A DNA stretch of 13,470 nucleotides from Ghiorsea sp. (GCA_027019685.1 JALUWH010000118.1:1-13470); one strand, 5' to 3'; counted from the first letter of the stretch, positions 1 through 7,237 are shown. The notes: generated by a model from the sequence alone, not told the origin. A program made the numbers and translations.

Positions 1-255
1 CATATTCCTTTGGTGCATTATTTCCGCTTTGGCAAAGGGAAAGTGGCACAAATTCGTCGTGAAAAAGCATTTGCTGAAGAGTCGCGCAAACGCTCTGAAA
101 CGCGTGACGCACGTATTGCGAAAGAGCAGGCTGAAAAAGAAGAAAAGCGTCGCATTGCCAAAGAGAAAAAAGAAGCAAGAGCTAAGGCATTGGCAGAAAA
201 ACAAGCCCAAGAAGCTGCTGAGGGTGAAACCAAAAAACCTGAGGCTGAATCATGA
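1..255 (+). CDS. rnfC: RnfC, C-terminal end (5' truncated by window edge)
   Basis: This is the 3' end of the gene for the peripheral RnfC subunit of the Rnf ferredoxin:NAD+ oxidoreductase. In RnfC, an NADH/flavin-binding and [4Fe-4S]-carrying protein, the region after the last cysteine motif typically reads like the HIPLVHYFRFGKG seen here from base 1. It is followed by a long charged Lys/Glu/Ala-rich tail, predicted helical or coiled-coil, which is typical of proteobacterial RnfC. The Fe-S motifs and NADH domain lie upstream of the window. The frame is open from base 1, so the internal GTG at 10 is not the start. The stop codon overlaps the rnfD start as ATGA at 252-255, which indicates translational coupling. 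Identification rests on this short end and on the rnfDGE genes that follow. Confidence 0.9.
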   Translation, partial: HIPLVHYFRFGKGKVAQIRREKAFAEESRKRSETRDARIAKEQAEKEEKRRIAKEKKEARAKALAEKQAQEAAEGETKKPEAES

Positions 256-1313
256 TTTTCTTAAGTTCACCCCATCAACATAGTGGCAATAGCATACAGT
301 TAACTATGTTTTCGGTCATCATTGCTTTGATTCCAGCAGCTATGGTCAGTGTGTACTTGTATGGTTGGCTGGCAGTGTTTTTACTGACCACTTGTATTGG
401 CATCAGCCTACTCACTGAATATGTAGTACTGCGTATGATGAAGCGGGATACAGCAAGGCTATGGGATGGTTCTGCAGCATTAACAGGTTTATTCCTAGCA
501 TTGGTATTGCCTGCGGCAGTGCCATGGTGGATTGCTGTGTTTGCTTCTGTGTTTGCCATCCTTTTGGGTAAACAATTGTATGGTGGTTTGGGTTATAATT
601 TATTTAACCCTGCATTGGCTGCGCGTGTGGTATTATTGATTTCATTCCCTCTGTATATGACCTCATGGTTGATACCCATGCATATGGGCGCAGGGCTTGA
701 TATGTATGACTTCAGCAACAGCCTATCCTTTTTCTTTTTAGGGCCTGATGCGGTTAAACAAACATGGGATGCCATCACCATGGCAACACCATTAGGGCAT
801 GTAAAAACAGAGCTTACCCAAGGCATTACTGTGGGTGAAGCTTTAGCCAATTATCAGTATTCCACACTCAATGCTTTTATTGGTAGGGAAGCAGGTAGTT
901 TGGGTGAGGGTAGTGCTTTGGCGTTGTTGATGGGTGGCATTTGGCTGATGGCAAGACACACCATTTCTTGGCATATTCCTGTGTCTTATTTGTTAACAGT
1001 GGCTGTGTTTGCAAGTATTTTTAACCTAATTAACCCTGATATTTATGCGCCGCCATTGTTTCACTTGTTAGCTGGTGGTTTGATTTTGTGCGCATTTTTC
1101 ATGGCAACAGACCCCGTATCTTCACCGTCTTCGGGCATAGGTAAAATTGTGTTTGGTGTGGGCTGTGGTTTGCTTACATGGGTGATTCGTACGTTTGGTA
1201 ACTACCCTGAAGGTGCGATGTTTGCCGTGGTTCTTATGAACTGTGCCACGCCATTGATTGATTATTACGTTAGACCTCGTGTGTATGGTCATCAACGCGG
1301 TGAGAAATCATGA
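252..1313 (+). CDS. rnfD: RnfD, membrane subunit of the Rnf electron transport complex
   Basis: RnfD is an integral inner-membrane subunit of the Rnf complex, homologous to NqrB, and carries covalently bound FMN. At 353 aa it has the usual length. Visible family signatures are WDGSAALTGL (71-80) before a run ending LVLPAAVPWW, the GKQLYGGLGYNLFNPALAA stretch (106-124), and the flavin-attachment-type motif MATPLG, with the candidate acceptor Thr179. Multiple hydrophobic helices run along the length. A second polar/hydrophobic signature, FFMATDPVSSPSS, lies in the C-terminal third. The start codon overlaps the rnfC stop and the stop overlaps the rnfG start (ATGA at 1310-1313), so the gene is an internal member of the operon. 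Nothing appears broken. Confidence 0.96.
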   Translation: MIFLSSPHQHSGNSIQLTMFSVIIALIPAAMVSVYLYGWLAVFLLTTCIGISLLTEYVVLRMMKRDTARLWDGSAALTGLFLALVLPAAVPWWIAVFASVFAILLGKQLYGGLGYNLFNPALAARVVLLISFPLYMTSWLIPMHMGAGLDMYDFSNSLSFFFLGPDAVKQTWDAITMATPLGHVKTELTQGITVGEALANYQYSTLNAFIGREAGSLGEGSALALLMGGIWLMARHTISWHIPVSYLLTVAVFASIFNLINPDIYAPPLFHLLAGGLILCAFFMATDPVSSPSSGIGKIVFGVGCGLLTWVIRTFGNYPEGAMFAVVLMNCATPLIDYYVRPRVYGHQRGEKS

Positions 1314-1969
1314 TAAAATTGGATAAAACACAGCAACGCATGGTGCTAGCATTATTTATGGTCGGGCTGATTGCGGCATCATTACTGGCAGTCGCAGACC
1401 AAATCACGCAAGAACCCATTGCAGCAGCACAACGGGAAGCATTGCATAAAGGTTTGGTACAAGTCTTGCCTGAGCATGAGAACGACCCATTGCACGATGC
1501 ATTTGTATATCAGCTTTCAGATACTAAACAGCTTCAGGTCTTTCCTGCGCGTGATAAACGTGGTCGTGTGATTGGATATGCGTGGGAACAAATTGCTCCC
1601 GATGGTTATTCAGGCACGATTCGTATTTTGATGGGCATTCGTGTTGCGGGTGAAATTGTAGCGATTCGTATTACCGACCATAAAGAAACACCTGGTTTGG
1701 GTGATGGTATTACCAAAAACACAGCATGGCTAAAAAGTTTTGTCAGCAAGACATTGGATAATGCTAAATGGAAAGTGAAAAAAGATGGTGGTGATTTTGA
1801 CCAGTTTACAGGGGCAACCATTAGCCCTCGTGCTGTGGTCAAAGCTGTGCACAACGGATTAACCATGTACAAAAAAAGTCGTCGAGGTTTTTACAAAGCA
1901 TACAAAGCCAACCAAAAGAAAAAAGAAGATAAACAGTTGGTAGAGCAAAAAACTGGAGGTTCATCGTGA
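1310..1969 (+). CDS. rnfG: RnfG, covalent-FMN subunit of the Rnf complex
   Basis: RnfG (NqrC homologue) is anchored by one N-terminal helix, here about residues 11-29, and has a periplasmic domain carrying covalently bound FMN. The flavinylation motif is present as FTGATISPRAV, with Thr170 as the attachment residue in the S/T-G-A-T pattern. Further family features are ITDHKETPGLG (121-131) and the C-terminal AVHNGL. It has 219 aa, close to the usual 200-220. The tail after about residue 187 is Lys-rich and extends slightly past the common core. Spacing is ATGA overlap with rnfD upstream and GTGA overlap with rnfE downstream. Covalent attachment requires an ApbE-type flavin transferase, which is not in this window. 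Confidence 0.96.
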   Translation: MIKLDKTQQRMVLALFMVGLIAASLLAVADQITQEPIAAAQREALHKGLVQVLPEHENDPLHDAFVYQLSDTKQLQVFPARDKRGRVIGYAWEQIAPDGYSGTIRILMGIRVAGEIVAIRITDHKETPGLGDGITKNTAWLKSFVSKTLDNAKWKVKKDGGDFDQFTGATISPRAVVKAVHNGLTMYKKSRRGFYKAYKANQKKKEDKQLVEQKTGGSS

Positions 1970-2676
1970 ATACATCATCATCCAGTACAGAGATAAGCAA
2001 ACAAGAGATATTTCAGGATGGTTTTTGGTATAATAATGCCATTTTTGCGCAGTTATTGGGTATGTGCCCTTTGCTTGGGGTAACGACTTCGGCAGAGAAT
2101 GGTTTTTGGATGGGTTTGGCAACATTGTTGGTGCTGATTGGTTCTAATTTAATCGTATCATTGGTTCGAGACTTTATTCCAAGTGAAGTGCGTATTCCTG
2201 CTTATATTGTGATTATTGCATCTTTGGTGACAGTGGTTGAATTGGTGATGAATGCTTGGATGCATGAGATGTATTTAATTTTAGGGCTATTTATTCCCTT
2301 GATTGTGGTGAACTGTGCAATTTTGGGCAGAGCGGAAGCTTTTGCCAGTAAAAATAGCGTGTCGGATTCATTGGTTGATGCTTTGGGCATGGGTTTCGGT
2401 TTTACGTTTGCGTTATTACTTTTGGGTAGCGTTCGTGAATTGCTCGGGCAGGGTCAATGGTTTGGCTTTGATGTGTTTGGCGCGGATTACCCTGATGTAT
2501 TGGTCTTTATTTTGCCACCGGGTGCATTTATTGCGCTTGGTTTTATTTTGGCAGGTGTAAATCTCATCAATATGCGTATGCAAAAGAAAAAAGAAGCAGC
2601 CAAACAAGCTGATTTGGCTGCGGAAGTTGAGCAAGTCTCAGAAGTTGATGCCCAAGGAAAAACGACAGCAACTTAA
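1966..2676 (+). CDS. rnfE: RnfE, membrane subunit of the Rnf complex
   Basis: RnfE (NqrD family) is a hydrophobic inner-membrane subunit that pairs with RnfA. The two half-repeats each supply a cysteine thought to ligate a [2Fe-2S] cluster inside the membrane. Both are visible: LGMCPLLGVT (Cys34) and VNCAILGRAEAFA (Cys117). Six hydrophobic segments can be picked out. The length of 236 aa includes a short polar N-terminus and a Lys/Ala/Glu-rich C-terminal tail after the last helix. The chosen start is GTG at 1966, preceded by a good ribosome site (GGAGG at 1954-1958) and overlapping the rnfG stop. Many gammaproteobacteria have nth after rnfE. Here an ABC ATPase gene follows with a one-base overlap (TAATG at 2674-2678). 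Confidence 0.95.
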   Translation: MNTSSSSTEISKQEIFQDGFWYNNAIFAQLLGMCPLLGVTTSAENGFWMGLATLLVLIGSNLIVSLVRDFIPSEVRIPAYIVIIASLVTVVELVMNAWMHEMYLILGLFIPLIVVNCAILGRAEAFASKNSVSDSLVDALGMGFGFTFALLLLGSVRELLGQGQWFGFDVFGADYPDVLVFILPPGAFIALGFILAGVNLINMRMQKKKEAAKQADLAAEVEQVSEVDAQGKTTAT

Positions 2677-3638
2677 TGCTAAATATTCGTAACCTATCCT
2701 TATCTATTCCTGTATCTGGGCAGCATATTTTAGCTGTTTCCAATGTATCTTTGACACTAGAAGCAGGCAAAGTTTTGGCTTTGGTGGGGGAGTCGGGCTG
2801 CGGTAAAAGTTTGACGGCGCAAAGCCTGCTGCGATTGGGTGAGTTTCAAGGTGTAAACAAAGAATCAGGTGATATTTTGCTTCATGGCAAAAGCTTGTTT
2901 GATGTATCGTCAGAGGAACTACGCAAGATTCGTGGCGGTGTTATTTCCATGGTTTTCCAAGAGCCAATGACAGCGTTAAACCCTGTGTTTTCTATTGGCA
3001 GTCAAATCTTAGAAGTGATTCATTTGCATACCGAGCTAGATAAAGATGCAGCAGTGCAAAGAGTATTGGCTTTGTTGGCGAATGTTGGTTTGCAAGATGG
3101 TGAGCAGCTCATGCGGCAATATCCAGATTCACTTTCAGGTGGCATGCGTCAACGTATTTTGATTGCCATGGCAATGGCAGGTGAGCCTGAATTTATCATT
3201 GCTGATGAGCCAACCACGGCTTTGGATGTGTCGGTGCAAAAGCGCATTATTGCTTTGTTGCGCAATCTGCAACGCGAAAAGGGACTGGGCATGTTATTGG
3301 TCACCCATGATTTTGGGCTGGTAGCTGAAATGGCGGATGAAGTAGCTGTGATGTATGCGGGTGAAATTGTTGAGCAAGCATCCGTGATGGATATTTTTGA
3401 TAAACCATCTCACCCTTATACCCAAGCCTTGATGAAATGCCGCCCTGAATATACCAAAGATGGTCAGTTAGCTGTGATTCCTGGCAATGTGCCAAGCCCT
3501 GGTGATTGGGCGCAGGGCTGCCGTTTTGCACCGCGTTGCAATCAAGCCAATCAGGCTTGTTCTGCGGCACCTGTTAGCCTTGATGCTTGGCATAGTGGGG
3601 CACATCAAGCGCGTTGTATTCGGGTTGATGAATCATGA
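2676..3638 (+). CDS. Peptide ABC transporter ATP-binding protein, DppD/OppD type
   Basis: This is a cytoplasmic ATPase of the peptide/nickel ABC importer family, expected to pair with the next gene product and drive a DppBC/OppBC-like permease. All nucleotide-binding motifs are intact: Walker A GESGCGKS (38-45), Q-loop Gln95 in MVFQEPMTALNP, signature LSGGMRQR (153-160), Walker B ending ADEP (176-179), and the switch His211 in VTHD. The C-terminal oligopeptide-transporter extension starts near PYTQALM. It contains cysteines spaced C-x5-C-x6-C plus a late C, a pattern linked in some Dpp ATPases to an Fe-S cluster. It overlaps rnfE by one base and the next gene by four (ATGA at 3635-3638). Substrate cannot be read from the sequence; di- or oligopeptides are the family default. 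Confidence 0.93.
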   Translation: MLNIRNLSLSIPVSGQHILAVSNVSLTLEAGKVLALVGESGCGKSLTAQSLLRLGEFQGVNKESGDILLHGKSLFDVSSEELRKIRGGVISMVFQEPMTALNPVFSIGSQILEVIHLHTELDKDAAVQRVLALLANVGLQDGEQLMRQYPDSLSGGMRQRILIAMAMAGEPEFIIADEPTTALDVSVQKRIIALLRNLQREKGLGMLLVTHDFGLVAEMADEVAVMYAGEIVEQASVMDIFDKPSHPYTQALMKCRPEYTKDGQLAVIPGNVPSPGDWAQGCRFAPRCNQANQACSAAPVSLDAWHSGAHQARCIRVDES

Positions 3639-4570
3639 GTGTGTTAAGTGTTTCGCATATTCGCAAAGTCTTTAAGGGCGGTGGATTTTTTGCTAGTGGT
3701 GCGGAAAAGGTTGCCGTCAATGATTTAAGCTTTGATTTGGCTAGGGGTGAAACATTGGCAATCGTGGGTGAATCAGGCAGTGGTAAGTCAACAACTGCAC
3801 GATTAGCTATGCGTTTATTGGATGCCGATGCTGGGCAAGTGATGTGGGCAGGCGAAGATGTGAGCACTCTTTCGGGCAAAGCTTTACGCAAAAAACGTAA
3901 ACACTTGCAGATGGTGTTTCAAGATCCCTTTGCATCGCTAAACCCTAAAATGAAAATCGTGGATACAGTGGCAGAAGGTTTACGTGTTCACCAGCCTCAT
4001 TTAAGCAGTGCAGAGCGCAGGCTTAAAGTCGCTGAAACATTGCAATTATGCGGTTTGGGTGAACAAGCTTTGGATAGGTACCCACACCAATTTTCAGGGG
4101 GGCAACGGCAACGTATTGGCATTGCTAGAGCATTGATTGTGGAGCCAGAAGTGTTGGTATTGGATGAGCCTGTATCTGCTTTGGATGTGTCGGTGCAAGC
4201 CCAAATTTTGAACCTGTTAAAAGAGCTACAACAAGAAAAAGGCTTGGCATATTTGTTTATTTCGCATGATTTATCGGTGGTGCAACATATTGCCAATCGG
4301 GTGATGGTGATGTTTGCAGGTTATGTGGTGGAAGAAGGTGCGATTGAAGATGTGTTTAAACATCCCAAACATCCTTACACTAAATCACTATTGGATGCCA
4401 AACCCATTAGTCACCCTAGCCAGCGCAATGATGAAGATGTGCTGGCTTTGGATGAAGGTGTTGCCAGCGAGGGCTGCGCTTTCGCTTTGCGTTGCCCGAT
4501 AGCGAAAGATGAATGCAAGTCCTTTGATATGCGGATGAAGGATAGGGTTGCATGTCTATTCCCACTGTAA
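3635..4570 (+). CDS. Peptide ABC transporter ATP-binding protein, DppF/OppF type
   Basis: This is the partner ATPase to the upstream gene; such importers use a D/F heterodimer. It shows Walker A GESGSGKS (45-52), Q-loop Gln96 in MVFQDPFASLNP, signature FSGGQRQR (153-160), Walker B ending LDEP (176-179), and His211 in ISHD. After HPYTKSLL it carries the C-terminal cysteine pattern C-x5-C-x6-C and a late C close to the end. At 311 aa the length is normal. An N-terminal insertion KGGGFFASGAEK before the first strand motif resembles the extended N-terminal loop of OppF/DppF. The ATGA overlap with the D-type ATPase supports coupled translation. No permease or substrate-binding gene lies in the window; only six bases after the stop, intergenic repeats begin. 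Confidence 0.93.
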   Translation: MSVLSVSHIRKVFKGGGFFASGAEKVAVNDLSFDLARGETLAIVGESGSGKSTTARLAMRLLDADAGQVMWAGEDVSTLSGKALRKKRKHLQMVFQDPFASLNPKMKIVDTVAEGLRVHQPHLSSAERRLKVAETLQLCGLGEQALDRYPHQFSGGQRQRIGIARALIVEPEVLVLDEPVSALDVSVQAQILNLLKELQQEKGLAYLFISHDLSVVQHIANRVMVMFAGYVVEEGAIEDVFKHPKHPYTKSLLDAKPISHPSQRNDEDVLALDEGVASEGCAFALRCPIAKDECKSFDMRMKDRVACLFPL

Positions 4571-4576
4571 CACTGC

Positions 4577-4639
4577 GTCATACTCGCGCCACCCCAGGGT
4601 GTACTCTCTGCCTTCGGCATTCACCTTAAGGCGGGTATC
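4577..4639 (-). repeat. Long-form palindromic repeat, copy 1 (inverted)
   Basis: This is a 63-base repeat, the reverse complement of the copies at 4977-5041 and 7083-7147. Its outer stem is GTCATACTCGC with GCGGGTAT. The inner part contains the small hairpin TGCC-TTC-GGCA and the octamer palindrome CCTTAAGG. It begins six bases after the stop of the F-type ATPase gene and could form a hairpin in the transcript end. There is no U-run, so it is not a standard intrinsic terminator. Confidence 0.85.
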
Positions 4640-4670
4640 TGGTGCTTTTGAGTTGAGTTTTTTCTCTTCA

Positions 4671-4784
4671 TTTCTTTGCCAACAAAGAAACGAAGCATAA
4701 ATCCGCAGGACAGCGGGTTTAGGCGCACTTTAGTGCGGGGCTTGCCCTGAGAGGCATGGATGCCTCGAATCAAAGAAATTGCCC
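4671..4784. repeat. Chain of four short perfect hairpins
   Basis: There are four consecutive hairpins: TTTCTTTG/CAAAGAAA (4671-4690, CCAA loop), CCGC/GCGG (4703-4716), CGCACT/AGTGCG (4724-4737), and GAGGCAT/ATGCCTC (4751-4766). The stretch ends with another CAAAGAAA (4771-4778), which repeats the 3' arm of the first hairpin. So many stems in 114 bases, with no coding potential, suggests a dispersed structured repeat or a small non-coding RNA. No family is recognised with certainty. Confidence 0.55.
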
Positions 4785-4785
4785 T

Positions 4786-4885
4786 TTAAAAGCTGCTTAT
4801 TTCCAATATATCAGTCCAAAGCGGGCGCAAAATAAGAGAATTTTGCTTTATCCCTTATTTGGACAGCTATATTGGCGCAGCTTAA
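4786..4885. repeat. Large imperfect palindrome with inner hairpin
   Basis: The left arm 4786-4820 and right arm 4858-4885 are imperfect inverted repeats. They share AAGCTGC...CCAATATA...TCCAAA against TTTGGA...TATATTGG...GCAGCTT. A second stem, GCAAAAT/ATTTTGC (4827-4833 and 4840-4846), sits inside. This is the architecture of a miniature palindromic element. No open frame across it is credible. Confidence 0.6.
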
Positions 4886-4924
4886 CAAAGGGAAGGCGTG
4901 GGAACCTGTTTACACACATAATTC

Positions 4925-5041
4925 GTCATACCCGCGTAGGCGGGTATCCATGTGTGCTTGTGGAGCTTGTAGTTGATGGATTCCCTCCTTAAGGTGAATG
5001 CCGAAGGCAGAGAGTACACCCTGGGGTGGCGAGGGAATGAC
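4925..5041. repeat. Paired element: short hairpin plus long-form repeat in opposite orientation
   Basis: A short hairpin (4925-4951, GTCATACCCGC/GCGGGTATCCA, loop GTAG) and a long-form repeat (4977-5041, TGGATTCCCTCC...GAGGGAATGAC) face each other across a 25-base spacer. Outer ends are GTCAT and ATGAC; inner ends are ATCCA and TGGAT. The stems carry paired changes relative to the consensus: ATACCCGC/GCGGGTAT in the first and TTCCCTC/GAGGGAA in the second. The right end lies 15 bases before the preferred start of the ybiB-like gene. Confidence 0.85.
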
Positions 5042-5056
5042 AAAGGGAGTGTTGAA

Positions 5057-5977
5057 GTGGAAGTAGCATCTTTAATTAAACGTGTAGCACGAGGTAAACA
5101 TGGCTCTGAGCATTTGAGCCAAGATGAAGCGCGTTTTGTATTTTCTGAACTATTGAATCCACAAGTTGATGAATTGCAATTGGGCGCATTTCTGATTGCC
5201 CAACGTATGAAAGGCGAAGTATCAGAAGAGCTTGCAGGTTTTGTGCAAGCTGCACGCGAACATATTTCTCATTTCGATGTCATCAAAGCCCCCGAAGGTG
5301 CGGTAGATTTGCCATGCTATGCAGGCAAACGCAGGGCTGCTCATGCTTATTTGATTGCAGCTTTAGAAGCTAGGGATAAAGGCATTCCTATTTTTGTGCA
5401 TGGCGTGTCCTCCATACAAGGGCGGGTCACAGCTTGGCAAGTGTTGCAAACTGCAGGGGTGAAGTCGGCAAGCTCTTTATCTGAAGCCAAGAATATCATG
5501 CAGGAGCATGGTATAGTGTATATGGATTTAGCGGACTTATGCCCTGATTTAAGCCGAATTTATCATCTGCGTGATAGACTGGGTGTGCGCTCCTTTGCCA
5601 ACACCGTAGCAAGGTTGCTCAACCCCATGCAGTGCGACAAACAGCTTAATGGTTTCTTCCACACGCCGTATGCTGAGTATATGGCGCAAGCCAATGTGTT
5701 GCTTGGTCAGAAGGAATCGTTGATATTTATGGGTGCAGAGGGCGAGCCTGAGTTGTATGCCGACCGCCAGAAGGTGGTGAATCAGCAAGTGGGCAGCAAG
5801 GTTGAGCAAGTGAAGTTTGAAGATTGTGGTTGTGAGACCTATCCCAAGCAGGCAGTGGATGACCTGCAACAGATTTATGATGATTTCCAGCGTATGTTAA
5901 ATGGCGATAGAACCGAGCGCGAGCAGGCTACGATTGATAGAGTAAGAAAACACTTATATATCAAGGACTTTAGTTAG
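5057..5977 (+). CDS. ybiB: YbiB/TrpD2-like glycosyltransferase-fold protein
   Basis: The protein belongs to the anthranilate phosphoribosyltransferase-like family (TrpD2/YbiB), a homodimeric protein with the TrpD fold. E. coli YbiB binds nucleic acids and is not the tryptophan-pathway enzyme. Visible features are an N-terminal helical domain (about 1-70), DLPCYAGKRR (84-93) at the phosphate-binding site, FVHGV (113-117) where TrpD has KHGN, and the helix RDRLGVRSFANTVARLLNP (172-190), typical of this subgroup. The frame is open upstream to a TTG at 4973, but that stretch is repeat DNA encoding the repeat peptide RGNDKG. GTG at 5057 has GGGAG at 5045-5049, and a start there gives 306 aa, close to YbiB (about 320), so it is preferred. 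The 3' end overlaps the convergent gene by 24 bases. Confidence 0.85.
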   Translation: MEVASLIKRVARGKHGSEHLSQDEARFVFSELLNPQVDELQLGAFLIAQRMKGEVSEELAGFVQAAREHISHFDVIKAPEGAVDLPCYAGKRRAAHAYLIAALEARDKGIPIFVHGVSSIQGRVTAWQVLQTAGVKSASSLSEAKNIMQEHGIVYMDLADLCPDLSRIYHLRDRLGVRSFANTVARLLNPMQCDKQLNGFFHTPYAEYMAQANVLLGQKESLIFMGAEGEPELYADRQKVVNQQVGSKVEQVKFEDCGCETYPKQAVDDLQQIYDDFQRMLNGDRTEREQATIDRVRKHLYIKDFS

Positions 5978-6658
5978 GAACCAGTCTGCTAATTCGGTCT
6001 TGCGCATAACATTCTTGCCGCCTAAAAATGGTCGACTGTTTCCCTCATTATATAGCAGGTTTCTTGAAATAAGCTCTGAGCAAAACATTCTCATCGCTTC
6101 ACTAGACAAGTTAGGGAAGTTGTCTGATACTATTGGGGGAGAGGCGGATTCAATCACCTCATTAGGTTTAGAAATATAAAAAACTGGTAAATTATCAAAG
6201 CTTTTACTCTTAGGTGTTCTTGTTGCAAATAATAGTATTTCAACATGGGTGTCAGAAAGGTCATTGATTAGCTTATTTAAAGTTTCCGCTTCATCCCACA
6301 AGATGTCACCTACAATGAAGTCAGAAATTATTTTAGAAAACCTGTGTATTTTCTTTATTGAATGAGTTTTTAATACGTCTGAATAAGCTTGGTTGATTAA
6401 GTCAAATAAGTGTTCGTTGTTTATATTAGGCATAGTTTCGAGATGATTCAATCGATTATGAATATCTAAGAAAAAGGCTGCATGCCTTTTTCGGACATAA
6501 TCTTGTGCCGCTTTACTAATTAAAAAGTCAGTTGATGAACCAATAGATGGGATTAATTGAATTAGTGTTCTCAATAATGTTGAGGTTTCATAGAGGGCTG
6601 CAAGTTTGTCAAGACTTCCCATTTTTTTATTGAGGACAATTTGTTTTTTATCATTCAT
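5954..6658 (-). CDS. Hypothetical protein, A+T-rich, possibly accessory or defence related
   Basis: This 234-aa protein is not recognised with confidence. No signal peptide or clear membrane helix is visible; it appears cytoplasmic and mainly helical. Near the N-terminus, residues about 30-75 read LIPSIGSSTDFLI...RKRHAAFFLDIHNRLNHLE. That resembles a pattern (IP-x-G-S-x-D ... R-x-x-x-F) I associate with uncharacterised proteins of accessory regions, but this is recall, not a search. The C-terminus NVMRKTELADWFLTKVL resembles the winged-helix-like tail of such proteins. The extended frame begins at a TTG (6664). The ATG at 6658 is the better start, although its ribosome site is weak. The DNA is visibly richer in A and T than its neighbours, consistent with later acquisition. 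It overlaps the convergent ybiB-like gene by 24 bases. Confidence 0.7.
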   Translation of the reverse strand: MNDKKQIVLNKKMGSLDKLAALYETSTLLRTLIQLIPSIGSSTDFLISKAAQDYVRKRHAAFFLDIHNRLNHLETMPNINNEHLFDLINQAYSDVLKTHSIKKIHRFSKIISDFIVGDILWDEAETLNKLINDLSDTHVEILLFATRTPKSKSFDNLPVFYISKPNEVIESASPPIVSDNFPNLSSEAMRMFCSELISRNLLYNEGNSRPFLGGKNVMRKTELADWFLTKVLDI

Positions 6659-6741
6659 ACTCAATACATTAGTAGATAAAAGAGGGCAAACAAGTGATAA
6701 TACACTTGGCTTATCTAAAAGATGGTAGTGACAGGTTTATT

Positions 6742-7071
6742 ATGAATAAAAATAAAGATTACCACGCGCATATTTATTATGATGAAAGCACTTATGACTT
6801 AGCTTCCGAGCTTTGTGATGAAGTAGGGCAAAAGTTTGCTGTGCCTGTAGGTTTTAAACATAAGCAGCCTGTAGGGCCGCATCCCATGTGGAGCTGTCAA
6901 ATTACATTAACAGCAGAGACGTTTAACACTGTGATTCCATGGCTGATGTTGAATCGAAAAGGTTTGACCGTGTTTATTCACGCCAATACAGGCGATGATT
7001 TGAAAGACCATACCGAGCATACCATGTGGATGGGCAGTATAGAGCCACTGAACCTGGATATTTTTCAATAG
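6742..7071 (+). CDS. DOPA 4,5-dioxygenase family protein
   Basis: This small cytoplasmic protein (109 aa) belongs to the DOPA-dioxygenase-like family, metal-dependent extradiol-cleavage relatives found in fungi and bacteria. The bacterial members' substrates are mostly unknown. Family signatures are all present: YHAHIYYD (7-14), VGFKHKQPVGPHPMW (36-50), WLMLNRKGLTVFIHANTGDD (67-86) and the late His pair in DHTEHTMWMG (89-98). His8, His10, His47 and His80 are candidate metal ligands. ATG 6742 is chosen because the protein then starts just before the conserved YHAHIYY. The upstream GTG at 6694 would add 16 residues with no family similarity. It is divergent from the hypothetical gene at 5954-6658 across 83 bases, and a long-form repeat follows 12 bases after its stop. 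Confidence 0.87.
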   Translation: MNKNKDYHAHIYYDESTYDLASELCDEVGQKFAVPVGFKHKQPVGPHPMWSCQITLTAETFNTVIPWLMLNRKGLTVFIHANTGDDLKDHTEHTMWMGSIEPLNLDIFQ

Positions 7072-7082
7072 AAACCACTTTA

Positions 7083-7147
7083 GTCATTCCCGCCTTAAGG
7101 TGAATGCCGAAGGCAGAGAGTACACCCTGGGGTGGCGCGGGAATGAC
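7083..7147 (+). repeat. Long-form palindromic repeat, copy 3
   Basis: The ends are GTCATTCCCGC and GCGGGAATGAC, a perfect 11-base terminal inverted repeat. The core contains CCTTAAGG and the hairpin TGCC-GAA-GGCA. The core matches the copy at 4977-5041. Here the left end is GTCAT rather than TGGAT, so both termini are of the outer type. It lies between the dioxygenase-family gene and the toxin gene. Confidence 0.88.
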
Positions 7148-7236
7148 GGGTTAGGTCTGGTAGTAATGTGGGAATGACGAGTAGGGATGGTCACACGGGA
7201 GTGACGGGTTAGGGCTGGTAGTATGGCGGGAATGAC
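7137..7236 (+). repeat. Degenerate tandem tract, left of toxin-antitoxin module
   Basis: Four imperfect units start GGGAATGACGGG, GGGAATGACGAG, GGGAGTGACGGG and GGGAATGACG, with a period of about 27-32 bases and units continuing like TTAGGGCTGGTAGTA. The tract grows out of the right end of the repeat at 7083-7147 and stops one base before the toxin stop codon. About 79 bases of it (7137-7215) match the tract at 7978-8057 in the same orientation. Confidence 0.8.
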
Positions 7237-7237
7237 G

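Noticed and set aside
4756..4992. 78-codon open frame in the repeat cluster
   Set aside because: It runs through the palindrome and the short hairpin; its product includes the repeat-encoded peptide RHTRVGGYP, and no protein family fits.
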